DNA of 64,000 nucleotides, taken from Ignatzschineria rhizosphaerae (GTDB lineage Bacteria > Pseudomonadota > Gammaproteobacteria > Cardiobacteriales > Wohlfahrtiimonadaceae). Positions within the stretch are counted from its first letter, which is position 1, and each line of letters begins with the position of its first letter. Under the pieces are notes generated by a model that was given only the letters and a program-made list of their open reading frames with translations, had not been told where the DNA came from and searched no databases. Shown piece by piece: positions 17,561 to 26,462 of the stretch. Both the position numbers and the translations under genes were made by a program. The DNA lies in the NCBI RefSeq assembly GCF_022655595.1, contig NZ_CP093379.1, positions 2,414,501-2,478,500 of the forward strand, given 5' to 3'.

Positions 17561-18607
17561 ATGACAACCTCCAAAATATCCACGCAAGCTCAAGCCATTG
17601 ATGCTAATCTTCCCATTCTTGATTTTAGCCTCTATGAAAAGGGGGGCAAAGATCGAGAACAATTTATTAAGGATCTTCTCTATTCTGCTCATGAAATTGG
17701 ATTTTTCTATATTAAAAATCACGGTGTTTCGCTAGAACTGCTCGAAGAGGCAGAAGCTCTCTCTAAAGCTTTTTTTGCTCAATCCTTAGAAGATAAGTTA
17801 CAAGTAAGTGCAATAAACTCCCCACATTTTCGGGGTTATACCGCCGTTCATGGCGAGATTACCCGTAAAAAGCCTGATAGCCGAGAGCAATTTGATACGA
17901 TGCTAGAATATCCGGCGATTCCCCTCGCGGAAATCCCTTTAGAAAAACCTTGGCTAAGAATTTATGGCCCCAACCAATGGCCTGAAAGCTTACCTAGAAT
18001 TAAAACCGTTTTTGAGCAACTACAAAAAGCGCAAACAGCTCTTGCGATCTCTCTGCTAAAAGCATTCGCTTTAGCGCTTGGACAAAAAGAAGATGCCTTT
18101 GCCAATATCTATCAAGATAAGCCCTCTGTTGTCTTACGTGCCATTCATTATCCTGGCATTGAAAATAGTGAACAAGGCGTGGGAGCCCATAAAGATTTTG
18201 GGGTTTTAACCTTTGTTAGACAAGGGAAAGTTGCTGGCTTAGAAGTGCTTAAAGATGATGAGTGGGTTTTAGCAACCCCTATTCCCGGCACTTTTGTCGT
18301 CAATATTGGCGAGCTTTTAGAAGCGGCGACCAATGGGTTCTTAAAAGCGACATTGCATCGTGTCGTTCCCACAAAAGTGGGCGAAAGTCGTTACTCTATC
18401 GCCTATTTCCTAAATTCTGATTTAGATAGTGAAGTCCCGCAGCTCACATTACCAAGTGAGCTCCAAGCTGCAGTTACCGGCATTACCCAAGATCCTGATA
18501 ACCCTATTTATGCCAATGTTGGTAAAAATCTCCTTAAAGGACGACTTCGCTCTCATCCTGATGTTGCTGAGCGCTTTTATGCGGATATCAATATTGAAAC
18601 ATTATAA
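17561..18607 (+). CDS. 2OG-Fe(II) oxygenase, isopenicillin N synthase-like family (copy B)
   Basis: 348 residues, clearly a paralogue of the protein at 13080. It has the same N-terminal block (LPILDFSLYEKGG, EIGFFYIKNHGV), SPHFRGYTAVHGEITR, His/Asp iron ligands in GVGAHKDFGVLTF, His in KATLHRVVP, and Arg/Ser in ESRYSIAYFL. Differences cluster around the active site (HKDSGYI versus HKDFGVL), which could mean a different substrate. It lies between metQ-like genes 2 and 3. The repeated oxygenase-plus-binding-protein unit points to duplication of a two-gene module. Confidence 0.9.
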   Translation: MTTSKISTQAQAIDANLPILDFSLYEKGGKDREQFIKDLLYSAHEIGFFYIKNHGVSLELLEEAEALSKAFFAQSLEDKLQVSAINSPHFRGYTAVHGEITRKKPDSREQFDTMLEYPAIPLAEIPLEKPWLRIYGPNQWPESLPRIKTVFEQLQKAQTALAISLLKAFALALGQKEDAFANIYQDKPSVVLRAIHYPGIENSEQGVGAHKDFGVLTFVRQGKVAGLEVLKDDEWVLATPIPGTFVVNIGELLEAATNGFLKATLHRVVPTKVGESRYSIAYFLNSDLDSEVPQLTLPSELQAAVTGITQDPDNPIYANVGKNLLKGRLRSHPDVAERFYADINIETL

Positions 18608-18623
18608 TCCCTCATTTTTATAC

Positions 18624-18654
18624 CTTTGATGAGCAGGTATAAAAGCTCATCAAA
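18624..18654 (+). other. hairpin between oxygenase B and metQ3
   Basis: TTTGATGAGC pairs with GCTCATCAAA across a short loop. No T run follows, so it may be an attenuator or an mRNA-stabilising stem. Confidence 0.45.
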
Positions 18655-18699
18655 CCCTCTCTAACAACATTAATACAGCAAAAGCTGGGGAATATTTCT

Positions 18700-19575
18700 A
18701 TGATTCATTCAATTTTAAAACCACTTCAACAAAGGCTTAGCCCCCTGACACTAATCAAACTTGCCATCATCGTTAGTACGACTGCTATTTTTATGGCATG
18801 TAGTGATCCTGAGCAAACCGCAAAATCCTCAACAAATCCCCCTAAAAAGACGCTCCATATCTCTACCTCTACGGGTGATTTTGAAGATTTTGTCCGAGAA
18901 TATATCGGTCCTGAATTAGAAAAAGCAGGCTACAACGTGACCTTAACAACCGCATCAGATACAAAACTGCAAAATATTAGCGTCGCTGAAGGCTCAGTGG
19001 ATCTTAATATTGTGCAGCATAAACCTTATCTTGATGAGTTTAATGAAACCCATAAAACGGATCTGATTCCTCTTGTGCAAGTACCTACTGCGCCTTATGG
19101 AATCTATGGTGGCAAACATCAAACGCTGGATAATATCCCACAAGGCGTGACGATTGGCATCCCTTCTAACGTTACCAATTTTGCAAGAGGATTATGGATT
19201 TTAGAGCAAATTGGCTGGATCAAACTCAAAGAAACTATCCCTAATCGCTTTAGAGCATTAGCAAGTGATATTGCCGAGAACCCTTATAATATTCAGATTG
19301 TTGAGATCGCAGGTCCTCAGATGATCCGCGCGAAACAAGATCTTGATTTTGCTATTATTAATGGTAACTATGTCGTCGATTCAGATATGAGTTTAAGTGA
19401 TGCCTTGCATATTGAATCTAGTAAGCATTTTGTCAATTGGGTTGTTGTCAATGAACCTAATAAAAATGCACCGTGGGCCAAAAAGGTCACGGAGATTATC
19501 AATTCTGACGGATTTAAAACCTATATCGAAAAGAATTTCCCCCATTACGATCTTCCCATTGCTTGGGCTAAATAA
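18700..19575 (+). CDS. MetQ/NlpA-family substrate-binding lipoprotein 3
   Basis: 291 residues with lipoprotein box AIFMACSDPEQ. Family blocks: TSTGDFEDFVREYIGPELEKAGY, AEGSVDLNIVQHKPYLDEFNETH, VPTAPYGIYGGK, GIPSNVTNFARGLWILEQIGW. It is the most diverged of the three, with NISVAEG in place of NVSVEEG and VVDSDMS in place of ALDAGIHF near the end. The last gene of the block, followed by a strong terminator. The ligand is inferred to be methionine-like, not shown. Confidence 0.91.
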   Translation: MIHSILKPLQQRLSPLTLIKLAIIVSTTAIFMACSDPEQTAKSSTNPPKKTLHISTSTGDFEDFVREYIGPELEKAGYNVTLTTASDTKLQNISVAEGSVDLNIVQHKPYLDEFNETHKTDLIPLVQVPTAPYGIYGGKHQTLDNIPQGVTIGIPSNVTNFARGLWILEQIGWIKLKETIPNRFRALASDIAENPYNIQIVEIAGPQMIRAKQDLDFAIINGNYVVDSDMSLSDALHIESSKHFVNWVVVNEPNKNAPWAKKVTEIINSDGFKTYIEKNFPHYDLPIAWAK

Positions 19576-19621
19576 TGGCTAAATCCTGATAATCGCAAGC
19601 TTTGTATCTTAATAACACATC

Positions 19622-19669
19622 AATCACTTCTTTCTTTGTATGAAATTTACTACGAAAGAAGTGATTTTC
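19622..19669 (+). terminator. terminator ending the oxygenase/metQ block
   Basis: AATCACTTCTTTC (19622-19634) pairs perfectly with GAAAGAAGTGATT (19654-19666), followed by TT-rich sequence. Confidence 0.85.
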
Positions 19670-19773
19670 TAATAAGAAGACTTTAAAATGAGCTTCTTTA
19701 TTAAAATTAGCAAGGTGTTAGGGTTTTAAGGGTTCGATGGATGACGATTTAAAATTTCTATAATAAAAACAGT

Positions 19774-20214
19774 ATGACAACGCAAAAAAATATCCCCTTA
19801 CTTCTCATGCGTGTACGCGAACTCATGATGCGTAATTTCAGACCGATTCTAAACGAATGGAATCTTACAGAACAACAATGGCGTATTTTACGCGCACTAT
19901 ATGAGACTAAAACCCTAGAGCCACGAGAGCTGTGTGAGATCTGCTGCATCTTAAGTCCTAGCATGGCAGGGATTTTAAAGCGGATGGAAGAGTTAGAGCT
20001 CATTATTAAAGTTCCCTCAAAAACGGATAAACGCCGTGTTTTAGTAGAATTATCCCCAGGCGTTGATGTGATGGTGAGAAAAATCTTAGAGGCAAATATG
20101 AAAGCTTATGATGCCTTTGCCGCCCAGATAGGGGAAAATTTACTTTCAAATATTGAAGAAAACTTAGTACAAGTCCTCGAAAAAAATGCCGAACTTGAAA
20201 AATCAGCGGGTTAA
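19774..20214 (+). CDS. hpaR: MarR-family regulator of homoprotocatechuate degradation
   Basis: 146 residues, a MarR winged helix: LTEQQWRILRALYE, LCEICCILSPSMAGILKRMEE as recognition helix, and wing KTDKRRVLVELS. Its identity as HpaR follows from sequence character and its place directly before hpaG1. HpaR proteins repress the meta-cleavage operon until 4-hydroxyphenylacetate or its dihydroxy derivative binds. An 18-bp palindrome in the next promoter and before two transporters is a candidate for its operator. Confidence 0.9.
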   Translation: MTTQKNIPLLLMRVRELMMRNFRPILNEWNLTEQQWRILRALYETKTLEPRELCEICCILSPSMAGILKRMEELELIIKVPSKTDKRRVLVELSPGVDVMVRKILEANMKAYDAFAAQIGENLLSNIEENLVQVLEKNAELEKSAG

Positions 20215-20292
20215 ATCAAGTTTTTTCTGAAAAATAGGGTAAATCTTTCATTTCCTTCTTTTAAAAGTTGACAACCTCCTTGTATTTATATA

Positions 20293-20310
20293 TCACTAAT
20301 ATATTAGCAA
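20293..20310. promoter_or_regulatory. candidate HpaR box upstream of hpaG1
   Basis: TCACTAATATATTAGCAA, a near-perfect palindrome about 80 bases before the hpaG1 start. Close matches lie before both MHS transporters (31925, 33654). It overlaps the expected promoter area (TTGACA-like string at 20267). Confidence 0.65.
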
Positions 20311-20381
20311 TAGAAAACTGCTTAAAAATAATAGCGATAAAAATAGCAATAAATTGATATTAAAATAAAGAGAGGATAGGT

Positions 20382-21035
20382 ATGTTTCAATTTGAAATTA
20401 AAGACAAAAATGTCTTTGGTGTCGCACTGAACTATCAGTCATTATTAAAAGAGAATAATACCGCTTTTAATGAAAAACCCTATGTTGCGCCCCCCAAAAG
20501 ACCCGTCTTATTTATAAAGCCGCCCAATACATATAATGCATCGCATAAAATTACGATTACCGATGATACCGTTCAATTAGGCGCTAATATTGCGCTTATC
20601 ATGGGGAAAGATGCAACGCGCCTTTCAAAAAATGAGGCGCTTAACTATGTTAAAGGCATCACCATTGCCAATGATTACTCAGCACCTTCAGAGAGCTATT
20701 ATCGCCCTGCGGTTGTTGCAAAGTGTAAAGATGGTTACTTCTCCATTCATAAAAATGCGCTCCCTATTACGCAAATAAAAGACCTTAATGATCTTAATCT
20801 CTCCCTTGAGATTAACGGGAAAGAGGTTCAAAGCGATAATAGCCGCAATTGGGTTCGAGATATTCCTGAACTTTTAGAGACTATTACAGAATTTATGACC
20901 CTACGAGAAGGCGATATTTTACTTCTTGGCACACCTTCTGGTTTTCATTTTGCCAAAACAGGCGATAAGGTCACTGTTAAATTAGATAATCTTCTCTCAT
21001 TAGAAGATGAAATCATCGGAGGGAATGCATCATGA
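20382..21035 (+). CDS. hpaG1: homoprotocatechuate pathway isomerase/decarboxylase, N-terminal subunit
   Basis: 217 residues of the fumarylacetoacetate hydrolase fold, matching the N-terminal half of HpaG. It has GVALNYQSLLKEN, KRPVLFIKPPNTY, VKGITIANDYSAP and GDILLLGTPSGF. With hpaG2 it decarboxylates and isomerises the ring-cleavage product 5-oxopent-3-ene-1,2,5-tricarboxylate. In several enterobacteria the two halves are fused. Here they are separate and overlap by ATGA (21032-21035), which implies coupled translation. Confidence 0.92.
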   Translation: MFQFEIKDKNVFGVALNYQSLLKENNTAFNEKPYVAPPKRPVLFIKPPNTYNASHKITITDDTVQLGANIALIMGKDATRLSKNEALNYVKGITIANDYSAPSESYYRPAVVAKCKDGYFSIHKNALPITQIKDLNDLNLSLEINGKEVQSDNSRNWVRDIPELLETITEFMTLREGDILLLGTPSGFHFAKTGDKVTVKLDNLLSLEDEIIGGNAS

Positions 21036-21799
21036 AGCGCGCTATCGTCGAGTATCAAAACAAACAATATCACGTGACAGTCAATGATGATATGTCCGTA
21101 AACTTCCCTAATGGTGAGGTAAAATCAGAAACGGAAGTCACATGGCTCCCACCTGCAAATGGCATAATGATTGCGCTAGGCTTAAACTACGCAGATCATG
21201 CAACAGAGCTTGCATTTGAGCCACCTAAAGAACCTTTAATTTTTATTAAAACTGCCGGCACTTATGTCGGTCATAATGGCCATAGCTGGCGCCCTGATCA
21301 TGTGGATTATATGCATTATGAGTGTGAGCTTGCCGTTGTCATTGGCAAAACTGCCACAAAGGTAAGTAAAGAAGATGCTTGGGATTATGTTGAAGGGTTT
21401 ACGCTCTGTAATGATTATGCGATTCGTGATTATTTAGAGAACTATTATCGCCCAAATCTTCGTGTTAAAAACCGTGATGGCATGACGCCTGTAGGACCTT
21501 ACATTCTTTCTAAAGAAGCGATTAAAGATCCGATGAATCTAGGGTTAAAAACTTGGGTAAATGGCGAACTTCGTCAATCAGGTAATACCAAAGATATGAT
21601 CTTTGATGTGCCCTTTTTAATTGAGTATCTCAGTCAATTTATGACTTTAAACCCCGGCGATATGATTGCCACAGGTTGCCCTAAAGGCACATCAGATGTC
21701 AAAGCCGGAGATACCGTTATTATTGAAGTTGAAGGCGTTGGCAAGCTCGTCAATCATGTCTTAACTGAAGAAGAATATTACAAAACACGCGGGCTTTAA
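21032..21799 (+). CDS. hpaG2: homoprotocatechuate pathway isomerase/decarboxylase, C-terminal subunit
   Basis: 255 residues, the partner of hpaG1 with the same fold. It shows ALGLNYADHATELAF, PLIFIKTAGTYVGHNG, HYECELAVVIGKTA with the metal-binding Glu residues, YVEGFTLCNDYAIRDY and GDMIATGCPKGTSDVKAGD. The catalytic metal site of the family is complete here, whereas hpaG1 lacks part of it (LGANIALIMGK in place of ECELAVVIGK). It starts inside the end of hpaG1. Confidence 0.94.
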   Translation: MKRAIVEYQNKQYHVTVNDDMSVNFPNGEVKSETEVTWLPPANGIMIALGLNYADHATELAFEPPKEPLIFIKTAGTYVGHNGHSWRPDHVDYMHYECELAVVIGKTATKVSKEDAWDYVEGFTLCNDYAIRDYLENYYRPNLRVKNRDGMTPVGPYILSKEAIKDPMNLGLKTWVNGELRQSGNTKDMIFDVPFLIEYLSQFMTLNPGDMIATGCPKGTSDVKAGDTVIIEVEGVGKLVNHVLTEEEYYKTRGL

Positions 21800-21863
21800 G
21801 CTTTGTGCATCAAATAATAACTCATAAATATGCATTAACATTAAAACAGATCAAAAGAGGATA

Positions 21864-23330
21864 TTGACCATGATTAAACATTGGATTGATGGTAAAGAAG
21901 TTACAAGCGAAGAAACCTTCGATAATATCAACCCCGCGACGATGGAAAAAATCGGTGAAGTTGCTAGCGGTGGAAAAAAAGAGATTGATATGGCAGTGGC
22001 TGCTGCGAAAAAAGCCTTCCCTAAATGGTCGAAAACCCCCGCGAAAGAACGCGCTAAAATTATGCGCCGATTAGGGGAGCTAATCGATCAAAATGTTGAA
22101 AAGATCGCGCAGCTTGAAACGCTTGATACCGGTCTTCCGATTCATCAAACACAAAATGTTCTGATTCCTCGCGCTTCACATAACTTTGATTTCTTTGCCG
22201 AAGTTTGTACCCGCGTTAATGGTCATACTTATCCTGTTGATGATCAGATGCTTAACTATACCCTTTATCAACCCGTTGGCGTTTGCGCCTTGGTCTCACC
22301 GTGGAACGTCCCATTCATGACTGCTACTTGGAAAACAGCGCCCTGCCTAGCACTTGGGAATACTGCTGTTTTAAAAATGTCCGAGTTATCTCCATTAACG
22401 GCAAATGAATTGGGACGTTTAGCGCTTGAGGCTGGTGTTCCTGAAGGGGTATTAAACGTAGTACAAGGCTATGGCCGCACAGCAGGCTCTGCCCTTGTGG
22501 AGCATCCTGATGTTAGAGCCGTCTCTTTTACCGGCGGCACAACCACCGGACGCGCGATTATGTCTAATGCCGGCATTAAAAAATACTCCATGGAACTAGG
22601 CGGAAAATCCCCTGTTCTGATCTTTGATGATGCCGATTGGCAACGCGCCCTAGATGCTGCGCTCTTTACCATCTTCTCATTAAATGGGGAGCGCTGTACT
22701 GCCGGCTCTCGAATCTTTATTCAAGAGAGTATTTATGATGAGTTTGTAGCGCAATTTGCAGAGCGGGCAAAACGCATTAAAGTAGGAGATCCTCAAAGCT
22801 TTGATACGCAAGTGGGCGCAATGATCACTTTGGATCATTACAACAAAGTGACAGGTTATATTAAAATTGGGATGGAAGAGGGCGCAACACTCTTAGCAGG
22901 CGGTCTTGAGAGACCTGCCAACCTTCCAGATCATCTAAAAAATGGTAACTTTATTCAACCGACCGTTTTTGCTGATGTTGATAACAATATGCGTATTGCA
23001 CAAGAAGAGATTTTTGGCCCTGTCGTTTGCCTTATGAAATTTAAAGATGAAGCAGAAGCCGTTCGCTTAGCCAATGATGTGGAATATGGGCTTGCCTCTT
23101 ATCTTTGGACTTCAGATCTTACCAGAGCACACCGAGTTGCCGCACAAATTGAAGCGGGAATGGTCTTTATCAACTCCCAAAACGTACGAGATTTACGCCA
23201 ACCATTTGGCGGCGTGAAGCAATCTGGAACAGGTCGTGAAGGTGGGGATTATAGCTTAGAAGTCTTTAGCGAAGTGAAGAATGTCTGTATTTCTCTTGGC
23301 GATCATCATATCCCTAAATGGGGCATGTAA
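21864..23330 (+). CDS. hpaE: 5-carboxymethyl-2-hydroxymuconate semialdehyde dehydrogenase
   Basis: 488 residues, a full-length aldehyde dehydrogenase. It oxidises the semialdehyde from ring cleavage with NAD. NAD fold and catalytic residues are visible: VSPWNVPFMTATWKTAPCLALGN, SFTGGTTTGRAIM, general-base Glu in MELGGKSPVL, catalytic Cys in NGERCTAGSRIF, and EEIFGPVVCLMKF. The start at 21894 within GGATATTGACCATG was not used. ATG 21864 was kept after AGAGGATATTG. Operon position between hpaG2 and hpaD matches known hpa clusters. Confidence 0.95.
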   Translation: MTMIKHWIDGKEVTSEETFDNINPATMEKIGEVASGGKKEIDMAVAAAKKAFPKWSKTPAKERAKIMRRLGELIDQNVEKIAQLETLDTGLPIHQTQNVLIPRASHNFDFFAEVCTRVNGHTYPVDDQMLNYTLYQPVGVCALVSPWNVPFMTATWKTAPCLALGNTAVLKMSELSPLTANELGRLALEAGVPEGVLNVVQGYGRTAGSALVEHPDVRAVSFTGGTTTGRAIMSNAGIKKYSMELGGKSPVLIFDDADWQRALDAALFTIFSLNGERCTAGSRIFIQESIYDEFVAQFAERAKRIKVGDPQSFDTQVGAMITLDHYNKVTGYIKIGMEEGATLLAGGLERPANLPDHLKNGNFIQPTVFADVDNNMRIAQEEIFGPVVCLMKFKDEAEAVRLANDVEYGLASYLWTSDLTRAHRVAAQIEAGMVFINSQNVRDLRQPFGGVKQSGTGREGGDYSLEVFSEVKNVCISLGDHHIPKWGM

Positions 23331-23441
23331 TTCGACATATCATTCTGATAACAATAATAAAAAGTATAAAATAGCGGCGCTAATCTTTCTAGTTTTATCA
23401 AAAAAAGAGCGCCCTTAAAAAACCATTTAAAGGAGTTTATT

Positions 23442-24290
23442 ATGGGTAAAATTGCATTAGCAGCAAAAGTAACACACGTCCCATCGATGTATCTATCAGA
23501 AATGCCGGGCAAAAATTATGGTTGCCGGCAATCTGCAATTGATGGACATAAAGAGATTAGTCGTCGTTGCCGAGAGCTTGGCGTTGATACCATCATCGTT
23601 TTCGATACGCATTGGCTCGTCAATAGCGGTTATCACATCAATTGTAACGCCGTATATGAAGGCATTTATACCAGTAATGAGCTGCCTCACTTTATTAAAG
23701 ATATGACCTATAGCTATGAAGGAAACCCAGCACTCGGTCATCTTATTGCCGAAAAAGCTCGTGAAAAAGGGGTTCGTGCAATGTCTCATGAAATCCCAAG
23801 TTTAGAGATGGAATATGGCACGCTCGTTCCGATGCGCTATATGAATGATGATAATCATTTTAAAGTCCTCTCAATCTCTGCATTTTGTACTTCCCATGAA
23901 CTTGAAAACAGCCGAAAACTAGGAGAAGCACTAGTTGAAGCGATTAAAGAATATGATGGCACGGTTGCTGTCCTTGCTAGTGGCTCGCTCTCTCACAGAT
24001 TTATCTGGGATGTTAAAGCTGAAGAGGGTATGGATAGTTACACCCGTGAGTTTGACCGCCAAGTAGATCTTCGCGTTGTTGATATGTGGACGCAAGGTCT
24101 ATGGGCAGATTTTGTCAAAATGCTCCCTGAATACGCCGAGTATTGCTTTGGCGAAGGGATGATGCACGACACGGCAATGCTCCTAGGCGTGATGGGCTGG
24201 GATCAATATCAAGGAAAAGCAGAGATTATCACCGAACTCTTTGCAAGCTCCGGCACAGGACAAATTAATGCCATTCTTCCTTTTGACTAA
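23442..24290 (+). CDS. hpaD: 3,4-dihydroxyphenylacetate 2,3-dioxygenase
   Basis: 282 residues, an extradiol ring-cleavage dioxygenase of the class III LigB type. Visible are VTHVPSMYLSEMPGK with an iron-ligand His, VFDTHWLVNSGYHI, SLEMEYGTLVPMRYM with the Glu ligand region, and VLASGSLSHRFIWD. It opens the homoprotocatechuate ring next to the hydroxyls, using Fe(II) and O2. ATG follows AAAGGAGTTTATT. A 110-base gap separates it from hpaE but no terminator is seen. Confidence 0.95.
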   Translation: MGKIALAAKVTHVPSMYLSEMPGKNYGCRQSAIDGHKEISRRCRELGVDTIIVFDTHWLVNSGYHINCNAVYEGIYTSNELPHFIKDMTYSYEGNPALGHLIAEKAREKGVRAMSHEIPSLEMEYGTLVPMRYMNDDNHFKVLSISAFCTSHELENSRKLGEALVEAIKEYDGTVAVLASGSLSHRFIWDVKAEEGMDSYTREFDRQVDLRVVDMWTQGLWADFVKMLPEYAEYCFGEGMMHDTAMLLGVMGWDQYQGKAEIITELFASSGTGQINAILPFD

Positions 24291-24307
24291 AAAATAAGGA
24301 TCAAAAT

Positions 24308-24700
24308 ATGCCACATTTTATCGTTGAATACTCTGCTAATTTAGAAGATGACATCAATTTTAATCAGCTCTTTGAAAGCGTCCACGAGACTCTCGGTAAA
24401 AGTGGTGTATTCCCTCTAGGGGGGATACGTAGCCGCGCGATTCGTATGGATCATTACCGAGTTGCCGATGGTAAACATGATTATGCCTTTGTTCATATCT
24501 TATTAAAAGTAGGATCTGGTAGACCCCTTGATGTTCGAAAAGCAGAAGCTGATAAGCTCTTTACTGTCATCGAAAACTTCTTTGAGCCATTACATGCAAA
24601 AAGGCTCTTAGCGATTACCTTTGAGATGCAAGAAATTGATCCTGTTCTTACTTACAAAAAAAATAATATCCACGCATTTTTAGCCCAAAATAAGGCTTAA
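24308..24700 (+). CDS. hpaF: 5-carboxymethyl-2-hydroxymuconate delta-isomerase
   Basis: 130 residues beginning [13 protein letters not shown]. After Met removal, Pro-1 is the catalytic base of this tautomerase-like family (CHMI). [29 protein letters not shown] is the typical second half. It ketonises the dehydrogenase product before decarboxylation. It begins 18 bases after hpaD. Confidence 0.95.
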   Translation: MPHFIVEYSANLEDDINFNQLFESVHETLGKSGVFPLGGIRSRAIRMDHYRVADGKHDYAFVHILLKVGSGRPLDVRKAEADKLFTVIENFFEPLHAKRLLAITFEMQEIDPVLTYKKNNIHAFLAQNKA

Positions 24701-24729
24701 ATGCCGGCTTTGCAGAAAAGGAATTTTAT

Positions 24730-25533
24730 ATGTTATCTCCTGAAATCATTCATCAATTAGCCGTTAAGCTCAATCAAGCAGAAAAAAGTGGTCAACAACT
24801 GCGACAGTTTTCTCTTGAATACCCAAAGATGACCATTGATGATGCCTATGCGGTACAAAAAGCGTGGGTTGCGCTTAAAATAGCGGAAGGCCGAGAACTT
24901 GTGGGTCATAAAATTGGTCTTACTTCACGCGCCATGCAGATCTCTTCTAATATTGAAGAGCCTGATTATGGGGCACTTCTTGACGATATGTTTTTTGAAG
25001 AAGGCAGCACTATTACAACTGATCGCTTTATTGTGCCAAGAGTGGAAGTTGAGCTCGCCTTTATTCTAGGAAAGCCACTATCAGGTCCTAACTGCACTAT
25101 TTTTGATGTCCTTGATGCGACAAAGTGGGTTATTCCGGCACTTGAAATCATTGATGCGAGATTGCACCATGTTGATCCTGAGACAAAAGTTACGCGTAAA
25201 GTCTTCGATACCATCTCTGATAACGCCGCAAATGCCGGCGTAATTTTAGGGGGAAGAGCGATTAAACCCTTAGATTTAGATATTCGTAAAATTAGCGGCG
25301 TACTCTATCGTAATGGGGTGATTGAAGAGAGCGGCGTAGCGGCAGCTGTGTTAAACCATCCTGCCAAAGGGGTTGCTTGGCTTGCTAATAAACTTGCGCC
25401 TCACGGTGTGCAACTAGAAGCGGGACAAGTCATTTTAGGTGGCTCTTTCACAAGACCCGTGGCGGCTCGTAAAGGCGATACGTTCCATGTCGATTATGGT
25501 GAACTAGGTGCTGTCACCTGTTACTTTGGCTAA
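24730..25533 (+). CDS. hpaH: 2-oxo-hept-4-ene-1,7-dioate hydratase
   Basis: 267 residues, the usual length. It belongs to the hydratase/decarboxylase family with the FAH fold: [72 protein letters not shown] and [12 protein letters not shown]. It adds water to the diene before aldol cleavage by HpaI. Part of the same operon (30-base spacing). Confidence 0.95.
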   Translation: MLSPEIIHQLAVKLNQAEKSGQQLRQFSLEYPKMTIDDAYAVQKAWVALKIAEGRELVGHKIGLTSRAMQISSNIEEPDYGALLDDMFFEEGSTITTDRFIVPRVEVELAFILGKPLSGPNCTIFDVLDATKWVIPALEIIDARLHHVDPETKVTRKVFDTISDNAANAGVILGGRAIKPLDLDIRKISGVLYRNGVIEESGVAAAVLNHPAKGVAWLANKLAPHGVQLEAGQVILGGSFTRPVAARKGDTFHVDYGELGAVTCYFG

Positions 25534-25549
25534 CCTTAAAGGAATTTAG

Positions 25550-26365
25550 ATGATGAAACTCCCAAAAAACAGATTTAAAGAAGCTTTACAAAAAGGGGAC
25601 ACACAAATTGGTTTATGGGCAGGACTTGCAAGCCCTTATAGCACTGAGATTCTTGCATCTATCGGTTATGATTGGCTCTTATTAGATGGAGAGCATGCTC
25701 CTAATGATCTTTCATCTCTTTTAAGTCAATTACAAGCCATTGCCCCCTATCAAGCACAAGGAATCTCTCATCCGATCATTCGCCCGCCTGTTGGCAGACC
25801 TGAAATTATTAAACAACTTTTAGATCTTGGCGCTCAAACCTTACTCATTCCAATGGTTGAGACAAAAGAGCATGCAAAAGAGTTAGTGCAATCAATGTGG
25901 TATCCGCCCAAAGGAATTCGAGGCGTGGGGAGCGCTCTCGCAAGAGCTTCAAAATGGAATCAAATCGAGGAATATCTTCATCATGCAGATAACGAGATGT
26001 GCCTTTTACTACAAGTTGAGAATCTTACCGGCCTTAAAAATTTAGAAGAGATCGTGGCATTAGATGGCGTTGATGGAATATTTATTGGTCCTGCGGACTT
26101 AAGTGCTTCGATGGGGCATCGCGGAAATCCTACCCACCCAGAAGTACAAGAAGCCATTATTAATACGCTTAAAACCATTAAGTCTCATGGCAAAGCTGCT
26201 GGTATCTTATATGCTAATGAAGAAGGTGCTAAAAAATTCATTGAGATGGGTTTTGATTTTGTCGCCATCGGCGTTGATACTTCTTTGTTAGTCAATGCGA
26301 GTAAAACCCTACTAGCCCAATTTAAAACCATAGATAACACTAGGGATAAAAATTCCGTCTATTAA
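25550..26365 (+). CDS. hpaI: 4-hydroxy-2-oxoheptanedioate aldolase
   Basis: 271 residues of the class II HpcH/HpaI aldolases. Active-site segments are present: [44 protein letters not shown], metal Glu in [10 protein letters not shown] and Asp in [17 protein letters not shown]. It splits the last intermediate into pyruvate and succinate semialdehyde. The C-terminus is slightly longer than usual. It is the last of the meta-cleavage genes before the hydroxylase. Confidence 0.94.
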   Translation: MMKLPKNRFKEALQKGDTQIGLWAGLASPYSTEILASIGYDWLLLDGEHAPNDLSSLLSQLQAIAPYQAQGISHPIIRPPVGRPEIIKQLLDLGAQTLLIPMVETKEHAKELVQSMWYPPKGIRGVGSALARASKWNQIEEYLHHADNEMCLLLQVENLTGLKNLEEIVALDGVDGIFIGPADLSASMGHRGNPTHPEVQEAIINTLKTIKSHGKAAGILYANEEGAKKFIEMGFDFVAIGVDTSLLVNASKTLLAQFKTIDNTRDKNSVY

Positions 26366-26462
26366 TTACGGTAAAAAAAAGAATCATAGAAATTCTTAAC
26401 AAATAAATTGTATATCACCCAAAGAAAACAGATCACACAATATATGAGGAAGGAGACTGAAA

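Noticed and set aside
21066-21076. CACGTG in hpaG2 as a parS site
   Set aside because: Flanking bases (TATCACGTGACAG) do not match the ParB consensus.
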